This document shows positions 1-7,746 of a DNA stretch of 8,856 nt, one piece after another. Position numbers and translations under genes: made by a program. The stretch covers positions 1 through 8,856 of the forward strand of contig CANCKV010000103.1 in assembly GCA_947378615.1 (NCBI GenBank), given 5' to 3'. The DNA is from Chitinophagaceae bacterium (lineage in GTDB: Bacteria; Bacteroidota; Bacteroidia; Chitinophagales; Chitinophagaceae). The notes beneath the pieces are model-generated. The model worked only from the letters and a program-made list of their open reading frames with translations. It made no database searches and was not told where the DNA came from. Positions within the stretch are counted from its first letter, which is position 1. Each line of letters begins with the position of its first letter.

Positions 1-61
1 CTACAATTCCTTTTTGGGTTTAGAACATAAAATAGATACATCAACACTATACTTTAGTTAA

Positions 62-101
62 ATAAAAAAGGTGTGCCGTTATCCAAAAGACGGCACACCT
101 T
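62..101 (-). terminator. Intrinsic terminator of the M36 peptidase gene
   Basis: A perfect 12-bp inverted repeat pairs 68-79 with 90-101 around a 10-base loop. The stem core is GC-rich (GGTGTGCCG / CGGCACACC). Read on the minus strand, the stem is followed directly by a T run (complement of 62-69), the classic rho-independent layout. The stem begins 20 bases after the stop codon of the peptidase gene at 122. On the plus strand the stem is followed only by TGTAAATAG, so it should work mainly for minus-strand transcription. Confidence 0.9.
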
Positions 102-121
102 GTAAATAGAGGCTAAACTGA

Positions 122-3100
122 TTAATCTTTTATGAATTGTTTTACTTCTTTTGTAGCACCATTCACAACTACAAAATAAGTTCCTTTTGCAAGCTTAGTG
201 GTATTTAATTGGAAACTGTTATTACCGCTCGCCAAATTAATTTGTTGTTGACTTAATGACCTTCCTGTAATATCTGTAATCTGTACTATAACTTTTTCTG
301 CCTGTTCTTTATTACAGATTACATTTAATGTTTTATTTACAGGGTTAGGATAAATGGAGAGTCCTTCTTTACCATCAAATTTCACCAATACAACATTACT
401 ATATTTAATACTACCATCTTTATCAGTCATTTTCAGACGATAATAATTGTTGCCTTTAATAGGTTGATAATGTTTGAACCCATACACATTGATACCAAGG
501 CTATTCCTTGAATTTTCCGTACCAATATTTACCCAATTACTATTATTAGTAGAATATTCAATTGTGAATTCTTTTGTATTCAACTCAATTTCGGTAGTCC
601 ATTTTAAGGTAACACTGTTATTTTCAATGGTACCATCGAAACTGATTAATGTTAATGGCAATGAACAATGCGGTACGTCGTAAGCGACTTTTTGGTCAAC
701 ACAATTATTACTACTTCCTTGTTTCGCACTATAACCCATTCCTCGTTTAGCAAAAGCAGCCCAAATTGCACATTTATGTGCATTTTTAAACAATATAGAA
801 TCTGCAGCCAATATTGCATCTCTAGCATCAAGGAATCCAGGACTGCAAGGTTGCATTTTTAGTCCTTGCATCACTAATTGTAAAGCTTTGGTATTACCTC
901 CATTTGTTGAAGGATCGAATAAATTAGGATTAATAACGCCCTCTTGTTGAATTATCCCCCAAGTCATTTCCCACAATGCAGCACACCATATTTCTCCTAA
1001 ATAATGAACTTCAGTTGCATTAGGAATTATTTTATTACTCGCATCGTAGGAAGGATTATTTGCTGTATCTGCAACATCTGCGTAAGTATGCGGATTGATA
1101 GTCATATCAGTTGAATAAGGGAAATAACGGACTCCAATGTCAACAGTAGGTGTTTGGTCAATTGCATAATGACCAACAGTCCTCTTTTTTGCACCGTCTG
1201 TAATTTTGGTATTTTTCCAATCAGTAACCATCATTAAGGCAACATAATCACTCCATCCTTCCCCTCCTTGCTCATAGTTATCCAAACATGTAGTTGTAGA
1301 AGCACCACCTGTTAGTCGCATAGAAATTCCATGTGTATATTCATGACAGACAATACTATTATCAAGGTCGCCATCAAACATTGGACCGGTCGTAGAAACA
1401 TTAATGGTAGCAGAAACAGTTTGTCCCAAAGCAAGGGGGGCAACCATTTTGGCACCATCAGTATCGGATACCATCACAGCAGGAATCGTTATTGTATTAT
1501 CCGTCCCTCCCATTACTATTGGAGCTCCGGCAGCATTATTAATCATTATAACCCCAATTGCTCCAGCAGTTTGAGCATTCTTTACTTTGATAACAAATGA
1601 GCAAGTACCTCTGTAAATAACTGCAATCTTACCTTTTAAAGAATTAACAGCACCAGTACATCCACTATGAGAATTAGCAGTAGAATCATTGAAAAGTATT
1701 AGATTACCTTTTACGGCTCCAACTGCCGCTAATTTATTGGCTGTACTGAAACCACTTTCAACATAATTGTAATCTCCTGCAATTGTCGTAGGAGAACTGA
1801 TAGTAATATTAGCTCCATTAACAATTGCGGGACTAAATAAATACATCTGCATTCTTCCTGATGAGCCATCAGGTGGAGTACTGAAATTAGAATTGTCTGT
1901 TCCTGACCCATCTTGTGCTTCTGCATTTACATAATCTTTTTGGACGCCACCTCTCCCTATATTATTATTTTGAAAGTTACCTGCTGCCTCTGTAAAACCA
2001 TACTGATAAGTCAAATCATGCATCAAGTTATTCCAATAAAAAAGATTTGATTCTGCAAACTTTCTATTTTGGGACAATGTTGGAGCTTGGGTAAAGTCAG
2101 GTGAGAAGTTAAAAGTGAGCGTAGGGATAGCAGTAGATGAAGTATCGGGTCTTCCTGGTTTATTTTTATTTAGACTGTCGTCATAGACATATACATTATT
2201 CCCTCTTGAAGTCTTGTAATTAGATGTACCATCAAAATGCCACCCATAAGTCGTTGCATTATTACTTGTTCCTGCATAATTCCAAGGATCGGTTTCAAGC
2301 TTTGGACCTGCTATATAAGGACTCTCTGCAGGGTACGGTATAACATTATAGCTAGCAGAAGTTACAGTAGGGGGTGGAGGAGGTGCCATTAAATGAGCAA
2401 TAGATTGTACTTTTTCAACTACATTATGACTCAATTCATCCTCACAATTTACTATTTGGTTGTTGTTGCTTTGCTCTTTTTTTTTAACTGTTTTTGTAGA
2501 ACGTTTCTCGTAAACAGTATAATTGCCCTTATTAATAATGGTACCGTTTGAAGCATCAACCCTTACATGAAAATAGTCAGATGAATTTAATGGTTCAATA
2601 TATACATTCCATGCAAGTTGAATGGTTTTCCCTTCGTCATTACTTACCCAAACCAACTCTGTGTTGATGTTTTGTTTGGCAATACCTCCATCTGAATAGC
2701 TAATCTTTTTATCAGTACTAAAAGTATTTGATATTACTGTCAAATTTTTTGGCAAGGAGAGTTTCAAATAATTGGCAGCCTTTCCAATATCAACATCTGC
2801 GGTTAATGCAGGTATCTCACTAGGTGCTTTTGTTGCAATGTCTGTATAGAAATTTCCAGAACCATACATTAATTGACTGTTTTTGAATACAAGTGATTGA
2901 ACAACATTATAAACAATAATACCTTTGTAGGTTTGCTGAACATATACATAATTCAACCCTAACTGATCATCTGTGTAGGAATTTTTAACCGAATAGTCAG
3001 AATTACTAATGCTTAGTGAACTTACTTTAGCTGAATTGCTTTTAGATAAAGCACGTTCTACATCGGACTTTGTTTTTATTTGTCCCATTACAGAGGTACA

Positions 3101-3148
3101 AACTAGTAGAACCAAGGAAAATAAGAGAGTCGATAAATTTTTATTCAT
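122..3148 (-). CDS. Secreted M36 (fungalysin-type) zinc metallopeptidase with PA domain and T9SS C-terminal sorting domain
   Basis: This is a predicted extracellular zinc endopeptidase of 1008 residues, exported by Sec and then the type IX secretion system. Numbering is from the ATG at 3148. Residues 1-22 form a signal peptide (MNKNLSTLLF..., cleavage near VMG-Q). A fungalysin/thermolysin-type propeptide region follows to about 250, then a five-proline linker (256-260). The M36 catalytic domain carries HEYTH at 602-606; its two His are the expected zinc ligands and its Glu the catalytic base. E630 in GEGWSD is the expected third ligand. A protease-associated (PA) domain, about 470-585, is inserted just before HEYTH. 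A fibronectin-III-like module (about 832-925) and a type-A sorting domain with YPNP at 933-936 complete the protein. All key residues are present, so it should be active. An in-frame TTG at 3175 would add nine residues ahead of a normal signal peptide, so the ATG is preferred. A weak -7-like match (TATTATTG, minus strand of 3183-3190) lies upstream but has no convincing -33 element. The gene is divergent from the TonB-dependent receptor. The family call is firm; the substrate is unknown. Confidence 0.95.
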   Translation of the reverse strand: MNKNLSTLLFSLVLLVCTSVMGQIKTKSDVERALSKSNSAKVSSLSISNSDYSVKNSYTDDQLGLNYVYVQQTYKGIIVYNVVQSLVFKNSQLMYGSGNFYTDIATKAPSEIPALTADVDIGKAANYLKLSLPKNLTVISNTFSTDKKISYSDGGIAKQNINTELVWVSNDEGKTIQLAWNVYIEPLNSSDYFHVRVDASNGTIINKGNYTVYEKRSTKTVKKKEQSNNNQIVNCEDELSHNVVEKVQSIAHLMAPPPPPTVTSASYNVIPYPAESPYIAGPKLETDPWNYAGTSNNATTYGWHFDGTSNYKTSRGNNVYVYDDSLNKNKPGRPDTSSTAIPTLTFNFSPDFTQAPTLSQNRKFAESNLFYWNNLMHDLTYQYGFTEAAGNFQNNNIGRGGVQKDYVNAEAQDGSGTDNSNFSTPPDGSSGRMQMYLFSPAIVNGANITISSPTTIAGDYNYVESGFSTANKLAAVGAVKGNLILFNDSTANSHSGCTGAVNSLKGKIAVIYRGTCSFVIKVKNAQTAGAIGVIMINNAAGAPIVMGGTDNTITIPAVMVSDTDGAKMVAPLALGQTVSATINVSTTGPMFDGDLDNSIVCHEYTHGISMRLTGGASTTTCLDNYEQGGEGWSDYVALMMVTDWKNTKITDGAKKRTVGHYAIDQTPTVDIGVRYFPYSTDMTINPHTYADVADTANNPSYDASNKIIPNATEVHYLGEIWCAALWEMTWGIIQQEGVINPNLFDPSTNGGNTKALQLVMQGLKMQPCSPGFLDARDAILAADSILFKNAHKCAIWAAFAKRGMGYSAKQGSSNNCVDQKVAYDVPHCSLPLTLISFDGTIENNSVTLKWTTEIELNTKEFTIEYSTNNSNWVNIGTENSRNSLGINVYGFKHYQPIKGNNYYRLKMTDKDGSIKYSNVVLVKFDGKEGLSIYPNPVNKTLNVICNKEQAEKVIVQITDITGRSLSQQQINLASGNNSFQLNTTKLAKGTYFVVVNGATKEVKQFIKD

Positions 3149-3296
3149 TTTTTTATTATTAAGGTGGGTTGCCAATTATCAGCAATAATAAACAATTTAA
3201 TTTAAAATAAAAACTCTTTCTAAATAGCCTTTTGGATACTAAACGGGGAAAAAAAACAATGCCTACAAGTATTTGCGCATAGAATCAAATGAACTG

Positions 3297-3568
3297 AAGG
3301 CAAAAGTAACTGAAAAGTAGTCGTTTCTATTCCATTTCCTAGATCACAAAACTGAAGAAAAGTGACTAATCTTCAATAGTGAGAACCAAGAAGTAGAATC
3401 CTAGATCCTCTGAACTGAAAATCAGGATCACGACTTCAATTCCTAGGTGTGCGCTTTCGAAGTTGAGGATCTCCAAATGGAAAACTAGAACCTTTTTTTC
3501 AATTCCGAGATGCTCCAAACTGAAAAGAAATCGGCGAGTTTAAGAGGGATTATACTCAAAGGAAAATG
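3297..3568. repeat. Degenerate array with ~21-bp period and alternating inverted half-motifs
   Basis: Cutting the sequence every 21 bases from 3401 lines up recurrent motifs. Units at 3401, 3464 and 3506 (and 3339, shifted by one base) begin with variants of CTAGATC and end near AACTGAAAA. Units at 3422 and 3485 (and the shifted 3360) end in TTCAATTC or similar. The 3401 and 3506 units match at 17 of 21 positions by eye; 3464 and 3506 match at 15 of 21. The two endings are near reverse complements, so neighbouring units can pair: GAACTGAA (3412-3419) with TTCAATTC (3435-3442), 7 of 8, enclosed by the perfect pair AGATCCTC (3403-3410) and GAGGATCT (3465-3472). The CCTAGATC-like heads lie at 3338, 3400, 3442 and 3505, spacings of 62, 42 and 63 bases. 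It could be a protein-binding array, a structured RNA or a decayed repeat element; the sequence alone does not decide. The outer limits are approximate. Confidence 0.6.
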
Positions 3569-3612
3569 GTTTGTGATTGATAAAAAGTTCAAACCCCTTA
3601 AAATCAAAGTAA

Positions 3613-3632
3613 TCATTCATTATAATCAATGA
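3613..3632. promoter_or_regulatory. Near-perfect 20-bp palindrome, candidate operator
   Basis: The sequence TCATTCATTATAATCAATGA is symmetric except for one mismatched pair (C at 3618 against C at 3627), with the centre between 3622 and 3623. It lies about 80 bases upstream of the proposed -7 element of the receptor gene. Its symmetry fits binding by a dimeric regulator, but AT-rich palindromes arise by chance and no family of regulator can be named. Confidence 0.35.
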
Positions 3633-3709
3633 CTCAATAGTATTATTTTACATATCCACAACAAAACTTTAAAATGTTTGCGAATCATTTTATACACTTG
3701 CATCTTTAT

Positions 3710-3717
3710 TATCTTCG
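3710..3717 (+). promoter_or_regulatory. Probable Bacteroidota-type -7 promoter element of the TonB-dependent receptor
   Basis: TATCTTCG matches the Bacteroidota -7 consensus TAnnTTTG at all but one fixed position and is followed by a C run, a common arrangement in this phylum. The expected -33 TTTG about 19-21 bases upstream is not clear; the region there reads CATTTTATAC. Transcription from this site would begin near 3722-3725, giving a short leader of roughly a dozen bases before the ATG at 3737. This placement also excludes the in-frame ATG at 3674, which would lie upstream of the transcript. Confidence 0.5.
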
Positions 3718-3736
3718 CCCCCTTAATACTTTTTTG

Positions 3737-6235
3737 ATGCGTATATATCAGGTACTTTTTTTGTTTTGCTTATTTCCACTTTTTTCTTGGTCACAAATGC
3801 ATGCTTTTGTTTCTGGAAAGGTGATTGACGAAAATGATGCACCACTTCAAGGGATTACTGTTCAGTTACTTAGCAAGCAAAGAAGTACACTCACAGATAG
3901 CAATGGTAACTTCAAAATTACTGTTCCAGCGAATAAAAATACAGCACTTATATTTTCATCTATTGGCCGTACCACAGTTCAAAAAAGTTTCATTGTTGCA
4001 AGTGGAAAAACAGAGAAAGTAATTATTCGTCTTCAACCTAGCATCTCAAAACTGCTAGACGTAGTTGTTAAATTCAATCCCAATAGAAGGGATGCCGGAG
4101 CCGTTAGCATTGATGCTAAACAAGCGATATTGAATCCATCTCCCAATAGCAACATCGAAAGTTTGATTAAAATATTTGTTGGTAGCAATAATGAATTGAC
4201 TTCTAATTATTCTGTTCGAGGGGGCAACTATGATGAGAATTTGATGTATGTGAATGACTTCGAAGTTTTTCGTCCGTACCTTGTTAATAGTGGTCAACAA
4301 GAAGGATTAAGTTTCATTAATCCAGAATTAACAGGAGGAATCAAGTTTTATAATGGTGGCTTTCAATCAAAATATGGCGATAAATTAAGTAGTGTATTAG
4401 ATATTACCTATCGTAAACCTACCAAATTTGGCGGTTCAGTTTATACGGGATTACTAGAACAAGGACTGCACCTTGAAGGGGTTTCTGCCAATAAAAAATT
4501 CACCTATTTGTTTGGTGTTAGAAATAAAACGAACAGGAATTTGCTGAGTAGTCAGGAAACATCAGGTAATTATGTTCCTTCCTCATCCGATTTGCAGACT
4601 CTACTAACTTGGCAGGCATCCGAAAAGTGGCAATTCGATCTATTAGCGAACCTTTCTGCGACCAAGTTTACTTTCTTTCCTCAATCAAGTCAAATGACAT
4701 CTTCTGTTTTTACTGCTCTTTATTCCCAAAGTCTAGGATTGAATATTGATTTTGCAGGTCAGGAAAAAGACAGATACAGCACTAATTTCATTGGATTTTC
4801 AGCCACTCAAACTGTACGTAAAAATTTGAAATTAAAGTGGATGCTGAGTAGTTTCACTGATATTGAACAGCAGAATCAGGATATTTTAGGTGCCTATTTA
4901 TTTGGTGAAAGAGACTATACTCAAGGAAGTAAAACTTATGGCTCAATAGTAAATCCATTAGGTGCAGGTGTTTTTCAGAATTTCAGTCGAGATAACCTCA
5001 ATATAGCAGTGTTAAATGCAGGACATAAGGGAACAATGGAATTGGGTAAAAACTTTATTCAGTGGGGTACAAATGTGGAAAAGCAGACTATTAGTGATAA
5101 GATAAATGAATGGCAAATGAATGATAGTGCCGGCTATTCACTTCCATTTAATCCAAAGGTTCTCCTACTCTCGTCTGTTCTGAAAAGCAATAGCAGCCTT
5201 GACATTACCCGTATAAGTGGTTATTTTCAGGATAATATACAATTCAAGGATAGTAGTGATGTGGTAATGCAGGTTGGTATGCGGTATAACTACAATTCGA
5301 TGAATAAGGAATTTCTCTTTTCCCCTCGCATTGGAATTTCTTTCAAACCTAAGCATTGGAAAAAGGATATCATTCTTAAATCGTCGATAGGGATGTATCA
5401 ACAGCCTCCATTTTATAGAGAGTTACGTGGATATGATGGCACTGTAAATACCCATTTATTGGCACAAAAAAGTTGGCAGTTTACGACAGGTTTAGATTAT
5501 AATTTCAAATTATTTCAACGCCCTGCAAGATTGACCACTGAAGCCTATTACAAGAGTATGTGGAACATGGTACCCTATGATATCAACAATGTCAGGGTGC
5601 AATACTTTGGACAAAATGAAGCAAAAGCTTATGCGATTGGAATAGAAAATAGGTTGTACACTGAGTTTGTAAAGGATGCAGAGAGTTGGCTTAGCTTTTC
5701 GATTATGCAATCCAAAGAAAAAATAGACAACTTTAATTTTAACCAATATACAAATGCATCGGGGCAAGTAATTACTCCTGACATGAAGGATCAAGTGGTT
5801 TATGATAGTATTCCCAATAGCGTGGGTTGGTTACGTCGTCCCACTGATAGGAGGTTTACATTAGGGTTCTTTTATCAAGACTATATGAGCAATAATAAGA
5901 ACTTGAAATTTTACATGAACACTATTTATGGTAGCAACCTGCCTTATAATATCCCGGGAAGTGTCAAATATCGAAACGCATTAATTATACCAAGTTATAT
6001 TAGAGTGGATATGGGATTCAGTGCCTTGCTATTAGATGGAGAAAAGCCTACAAGAAGTCATTCTCCGTTTAAGAATTTTAAAAGCATTTGGGCAAGCCTA
6101 GAAGTATTTAATGTGATTGACCATGCTAATACGATTAGTTATATGCTGATAAAAGATTTTCAGAACAATACATTTGCCATACCAAATACATTAACTCCAA
6201 GATTATTAAATTTGAAATTAGTAGCAAGGTGGTAG
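3737..6235 (+). CDS. TonB-dependent outer-membrane receptor with N-terminal carboxypeptidase-regulatory-like domain
   Basis: This is a predicted 832-residue outer-membrane transporter that would use TonB-ExbBD energy to import a ligand. Residues 1-19 are a signal peptide (MRIYQVLFLFCLFPLFSWS). A CarboxypepD_reg-like beta-sandwich spans about 25-100 (FVSGKVIDENDAPLQGITVQ...), as is common on Bacteroidota receptors. The plug domain (about 104-222) has the typical SVRGGNYDENLMYVND segment starting at 159 and a TGGIKFYNGGFQSKYGD segment near its end. The remaining ~600 residues are rich in alternating aromatic/polar strands and form the barrel, ending in the aromatic terminus KLVARW. An in-frame ATG at 3674 would add 21 residues before the signal peptide and precede the likely promoter, so 3737 is chosen. 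No SusD-like lipoprotein lies beside it, and its length is below the ~1000 residues usual for SusC, so a glycan SusCD pair is unlikely. The ligand cannot be inferred. Transcription appears monocistronic. Confidence 0.93.
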   Translation: MRIYQVLFLFCLFPLFSWSQMHAFVSGKVIDENDAPLQGITVQLLSKQRSTLTDSNGNFKITVPANKNTALIFSSIGRTTVQKSFIVASGKTEKVIIRLQPSISKLLDVVVKFNPNRRDAGAVSIDAKQAILNPSPNSNIESLIKIFVGSNNELTSNYSVRGGNYDENLMYVNDFEVFRPYLVNSGQQEGLSFINPELTGGIKFYNGGFQSKYGDKLSSVLDITYRKPTKFGGSVYTGLLEQGLHLEGVSANKKFTYLFGVRNKTNRNLLSSQETSGNYVPSSSDLQTLLTWQASEKWQFDLLANLSATKFTFFPQSSQMTSSVFTALYSQSLGLNIDFAGQEKDRYSTNFIGFSATQTVRKNLKLKWMLSSFTDIEQQNQDILGAYLFGERDYTQGSKTYGSIVNPLGAGVFQNFSRDNLNIAVLNAGHKGTMELGKNFIQWGTNVEKQTISDKINEWQMNDSAGYSLPFNPKVLLLSSVLKSNSSLDITRISGYFQDNIQFKDSSDVVMQVGMRYNYNSMNKEFLFSPRIGISFKPKHWKKDIILKSSIGMYQQPPFYRELRGYDGTVNTHLLAQKSWQFTTGLDYNFKLFQRPARLTTEAYYKSMWNMVPYDINNVRVQYFGQNEAKAYAIGIENRLYTEFVKDAESWLSFSIMQSKEKIDNFNFNQYTNASGQVITPDMKDQVVYDSIPNSVGWLRRPTDRRFTLGFFYQDYMSNNKNLKFYMNTIYGSNLPYNIPGSVKYRNALIIPSYIRVDMGFSALLLDGEKPTRSHSPFKNFKSIWASLEVFNVIDHANTISYMLIKDFQNNTFAIPNTLTPRLLNLKLVARW

Positions 6236-6349
6236 TATAGGAATGTAATTTGGAAGTTGTGGGCAAAAAAACATTCAATTGAGATACAAGTTGCTCAATT
6301 TATTTTAATGGCATTTTTCCAAGAAATCAAGAATTATTAATACAAATAA

Positions 6350-6405
6350 GAAGTGGATACTATTTAGAAGAACTGACCTCCTGAATAGTATCCACTTTTT
6401 ATTTT
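6350..6405. terminator. Long hairpin between convergent genes, probable bidirectional terminator
   Basis: A perfect 14-bp inverted repeat pairs 6351-6364 with 6384-6397 (AAGTGGATACTATT / AATAGTATCCACTT). On the plus-strand transcript it can be extended inward by a G-U and two further pairs, leaving a 13-base loop. On the plus strand it is followed by TTTTTATTTT, a good U-tract for ending receptor transcription, about 115 bases after that gene's stop. On the minus strand it starts 20 bases after the stop at 6418, the same spacing as the terminator near 101, but the following tract (CTTATTTGTATT) is weaker. The stem itself is only moderately GC-rich. Confidence 0.8.
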
Positions 6406-6417
6406 AATGTAAGCTTC

Positions 6418-7734
6418 TTAGAATTTCCTCACAGCCCTTACCCTCGCTTGATTGTTTTTCCAATAACTAAATTGACTATTATATTGTCCAAAATCTTGTG
6501 CCCAAGCTTGATTGGCATTATATTCTGAAGAAGTCCAATAATAATTCCCAACAAATCCTCCTAATCCTTTTGCATGAAGATTCGTGTACATCAATGCTAA
6601 CTCCTTTTTAGAAGGCAAATACCAATCACTAAACCCATTTGCGGTTTGACTTGCAATACTAGCAGCATAACTTCCAGATGATTGAACATTGATAATAGCA
6701 GTGGTATTTGCTTTACCCCCTCCAATAGAAGTGTCAAGAGCATTTGTGGCAACATATCCACCATTGAACCACTGAATAGAAGTACTTGCGTCACTTGTGG
6801 CAGCTACCAATCCATGTTGTTGAGTGCTATCTAAATAGAAGATAGTACCTCCTCCATAACTTTGTCCAATTGTATAAGTAACATAAGGATTATTGCCAGT
6901 AGTTAACGAAATTTGATTTCCATAAGCAGTTCCAGCTGCATTCGTAGCGTAAGCTCTAAAATAATAGGTAGTATTATAATCATAAGTATCCCAAGATAAT
7001 GTAGAAAAAGTATCAATTTTATTTACTGTACTAAAATTAGCCGTATCTAAGTTATCAGCTATTGTAGGATTCTGATTCTTAGACCAACAAAAGCCCTTAG
7101 CAATAATTGGAGAGCCGCCAATTGAAGTAATCAATCCAACCTGATTTCCAGGTGTTCTATTACCTGGAAGGGAAATGGCTAAAGTAACTACTGTAGGAAG
7201 TGCATTTGGCAATGTACAAGCACCCCAATGTGGAATGCCATTACAAAGAGTCAAGGTGCTACCATTAGCACCTGCTGCTACAGTCACCCATTTGCCCCCA
7301 TCCCAATATTGCATATCACCCACATTTTTTCCAGCAGCACTACCATTAGCGGCATACAAAGCATAAGGTACACTCAACAATTGGGAAGAACCAGAAATGG
7401 AATAGTTAGTGCCTCCTGCAGGATCAATCTGTGTTTTGATATAATAGCCGCTTTTACTCCAATCGATAGAAGCAAAAGTGCCTGTAAAAGGAATTCCTGC
7501 TCCCACTGCAATACTAAAAAGTCCGTTTGCATTTGTAGTTGGAGTTTGAATTTCTCTGTAATAGGCACTGTCATTTGCATTAGTAATACTTATCAATACG
7601 CCTACTTGCGTATTTGTCACCAAAGTGTTTCCACTATTTCGAACAACGGCCTGATAACTAATTTTTTGAGGGACTTGTCCAAAAACTACAGACGATAAAA
7701 ATAGTAATGTAAAAAAGTAAATTATTTTTTTCAT
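6418..7734 (-). CDS. Secreted multidomain protein with C-terminal DUF1566-like domain
   Basis: The protein has 438 residues. Residues 1-20 are a signal peptide (MKKIIYFFTLLFLSSVVFG) with no lipobox cysteine. Residues ~21-130 are an N-terminal module frequent in secreted Bacteroidota proteins (QKISYQAVVRNSGN..., ending in LLSVPYALYA). A short segment with DMQYWDGGKWV follows, then an Ig/fibronectin-like domain (~178-280) with the recurring GFCWSKNQNPT and YYFRAYATNAAGTAYGN segments. Residues ~284-438 resemble DUF1566 / Fibrobacter-major-paralogue domains of the C-type-lectin-like class, with DWYLPSKKEL at 370-379, YWTSSE at 399-404 and the terminal ARVRAVRKF. Such domains are generally thought to bind ligands rather than catalyse; no catalytic residues are recognised. 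There is no T9SS sorting tail, so its final location (periplasm or surface) is unclear. The ATG at 7734 lies 12 bases after the stop of the 252-residue T9SS protein gene, so the two are probably co-transcribed. Family assignment rests on motif recognition; the function is unknown. Confidence 0.85.
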   Translation of the reverse strand: MKKIIYFFTLLFLSSVVFGQVPQKISYQAVVRNSGNTLVTNTQVGVLISITNANDSAYYREIQTPTTNANGLFSIAVGAGIPFTGTFASIDWSKSGYYIKTQIDPAGGTNYSISGSSQLLSVPYALYAANGSAAGKNVGDMQYWDGGKWVTVAAGANGSTLTLCNGIPHWGACTLPNALPTVVTLAISLPGNRTPGNQVGLITSIGGSPIIAKGFCWSKNQNPTIADNLDTANFSTVNKIDTFSTLSWDTYDYNTTYYFRAYATNAAGTAYGNQISLTTGNNPYVTYTIGQSYGGGTIFYLDSTQQHGLVAATSDASTSIQWFNGGYVATNALDTSIGGGKANTTAIINVQSSGSYAASIASQTANGFSDWYLPSKKELALMYTNLHAKGLGGFVGNYYWTSSEYNANQAWAQDFGQYNSQFSYWKNNQARVRAVRKF

Positions 7735-7746
7735 GTTTTTGTTATT

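Larger units (their letters stand above)
3149..3736. other. Divergent intergenic region, non-coding
   Basis: These 588 bases separate the divergent starts of the M36 peptidase and the TonB-dependent receptor. The left part (3149-3275) is AT-rich leader and promoter space for the peptidase. The middle holds the 21-bp-phased array. The right part holds a 20-bp palindrome and the receptor promoter, each listed separately. The array tract is broken by stops in the frames read through it (for example plus-strand TGA and TAA codons near 3360-3370), and no protein-like translation was found. The length is large for a simple divergent promoter pair, which fits the presence of an additional element. 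Confidence 0.7.

Noticed and set aside
2..61. Possible 3' end of a plus-strand gene entering from the left (19 codons before TAA at 59-61)
   Set aside because: The other two plus frames are open for only 6-9 codons, so the 19-codon frame is the longest, but it is too short to show coding character and no terminator suited to the plus strand follows.
474..862. Plus-strand open frames of 69 and 64 codons inside the peptidase gene
   Set aside because: They lie fully antisense to a gene with clear domains and their translations show no recognisable features.
3149..3175. TTG start extending the M36 peptidase by nine residues
   Set aside because: The ATG at 3148 begins a canonical signal peptide; the extra residues MATHLNNKK would displace it and the start codon is weaker.
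3297..3568. CRISPR array
   Set aside because: The repeated units are about 21 bp with no conserved 24-37 bp direct repeat and no unique spacers; similarity runs through the whole unit.
3297..3568. Heptad-repeat protein coding region (21 bases = 7 codons)
   Set aside because: Plus frames checked around 3339-3390 meet stops quickly, and recurrent CTA and TCA triplets give stops on the minus strand.
6277..6300. AATTGAG / CTCAATT hairpin 41 bases after the receptor stop as a terminator
   Set aside because: The stem is only 7 bp and AT-rich, with the U-tract interrupted (TATTTTAATG); the hairpin at 6351-6397 is far stronger.
7228..7698. 156-codon plus-strand open frame antisense to the DUF1566-like gene
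   Set aside because: The opposite strand encodes a well-defined signal peptide and domains; this frame is Cys/Ser/Ile-rich and looks like a complementary-strand shadow.
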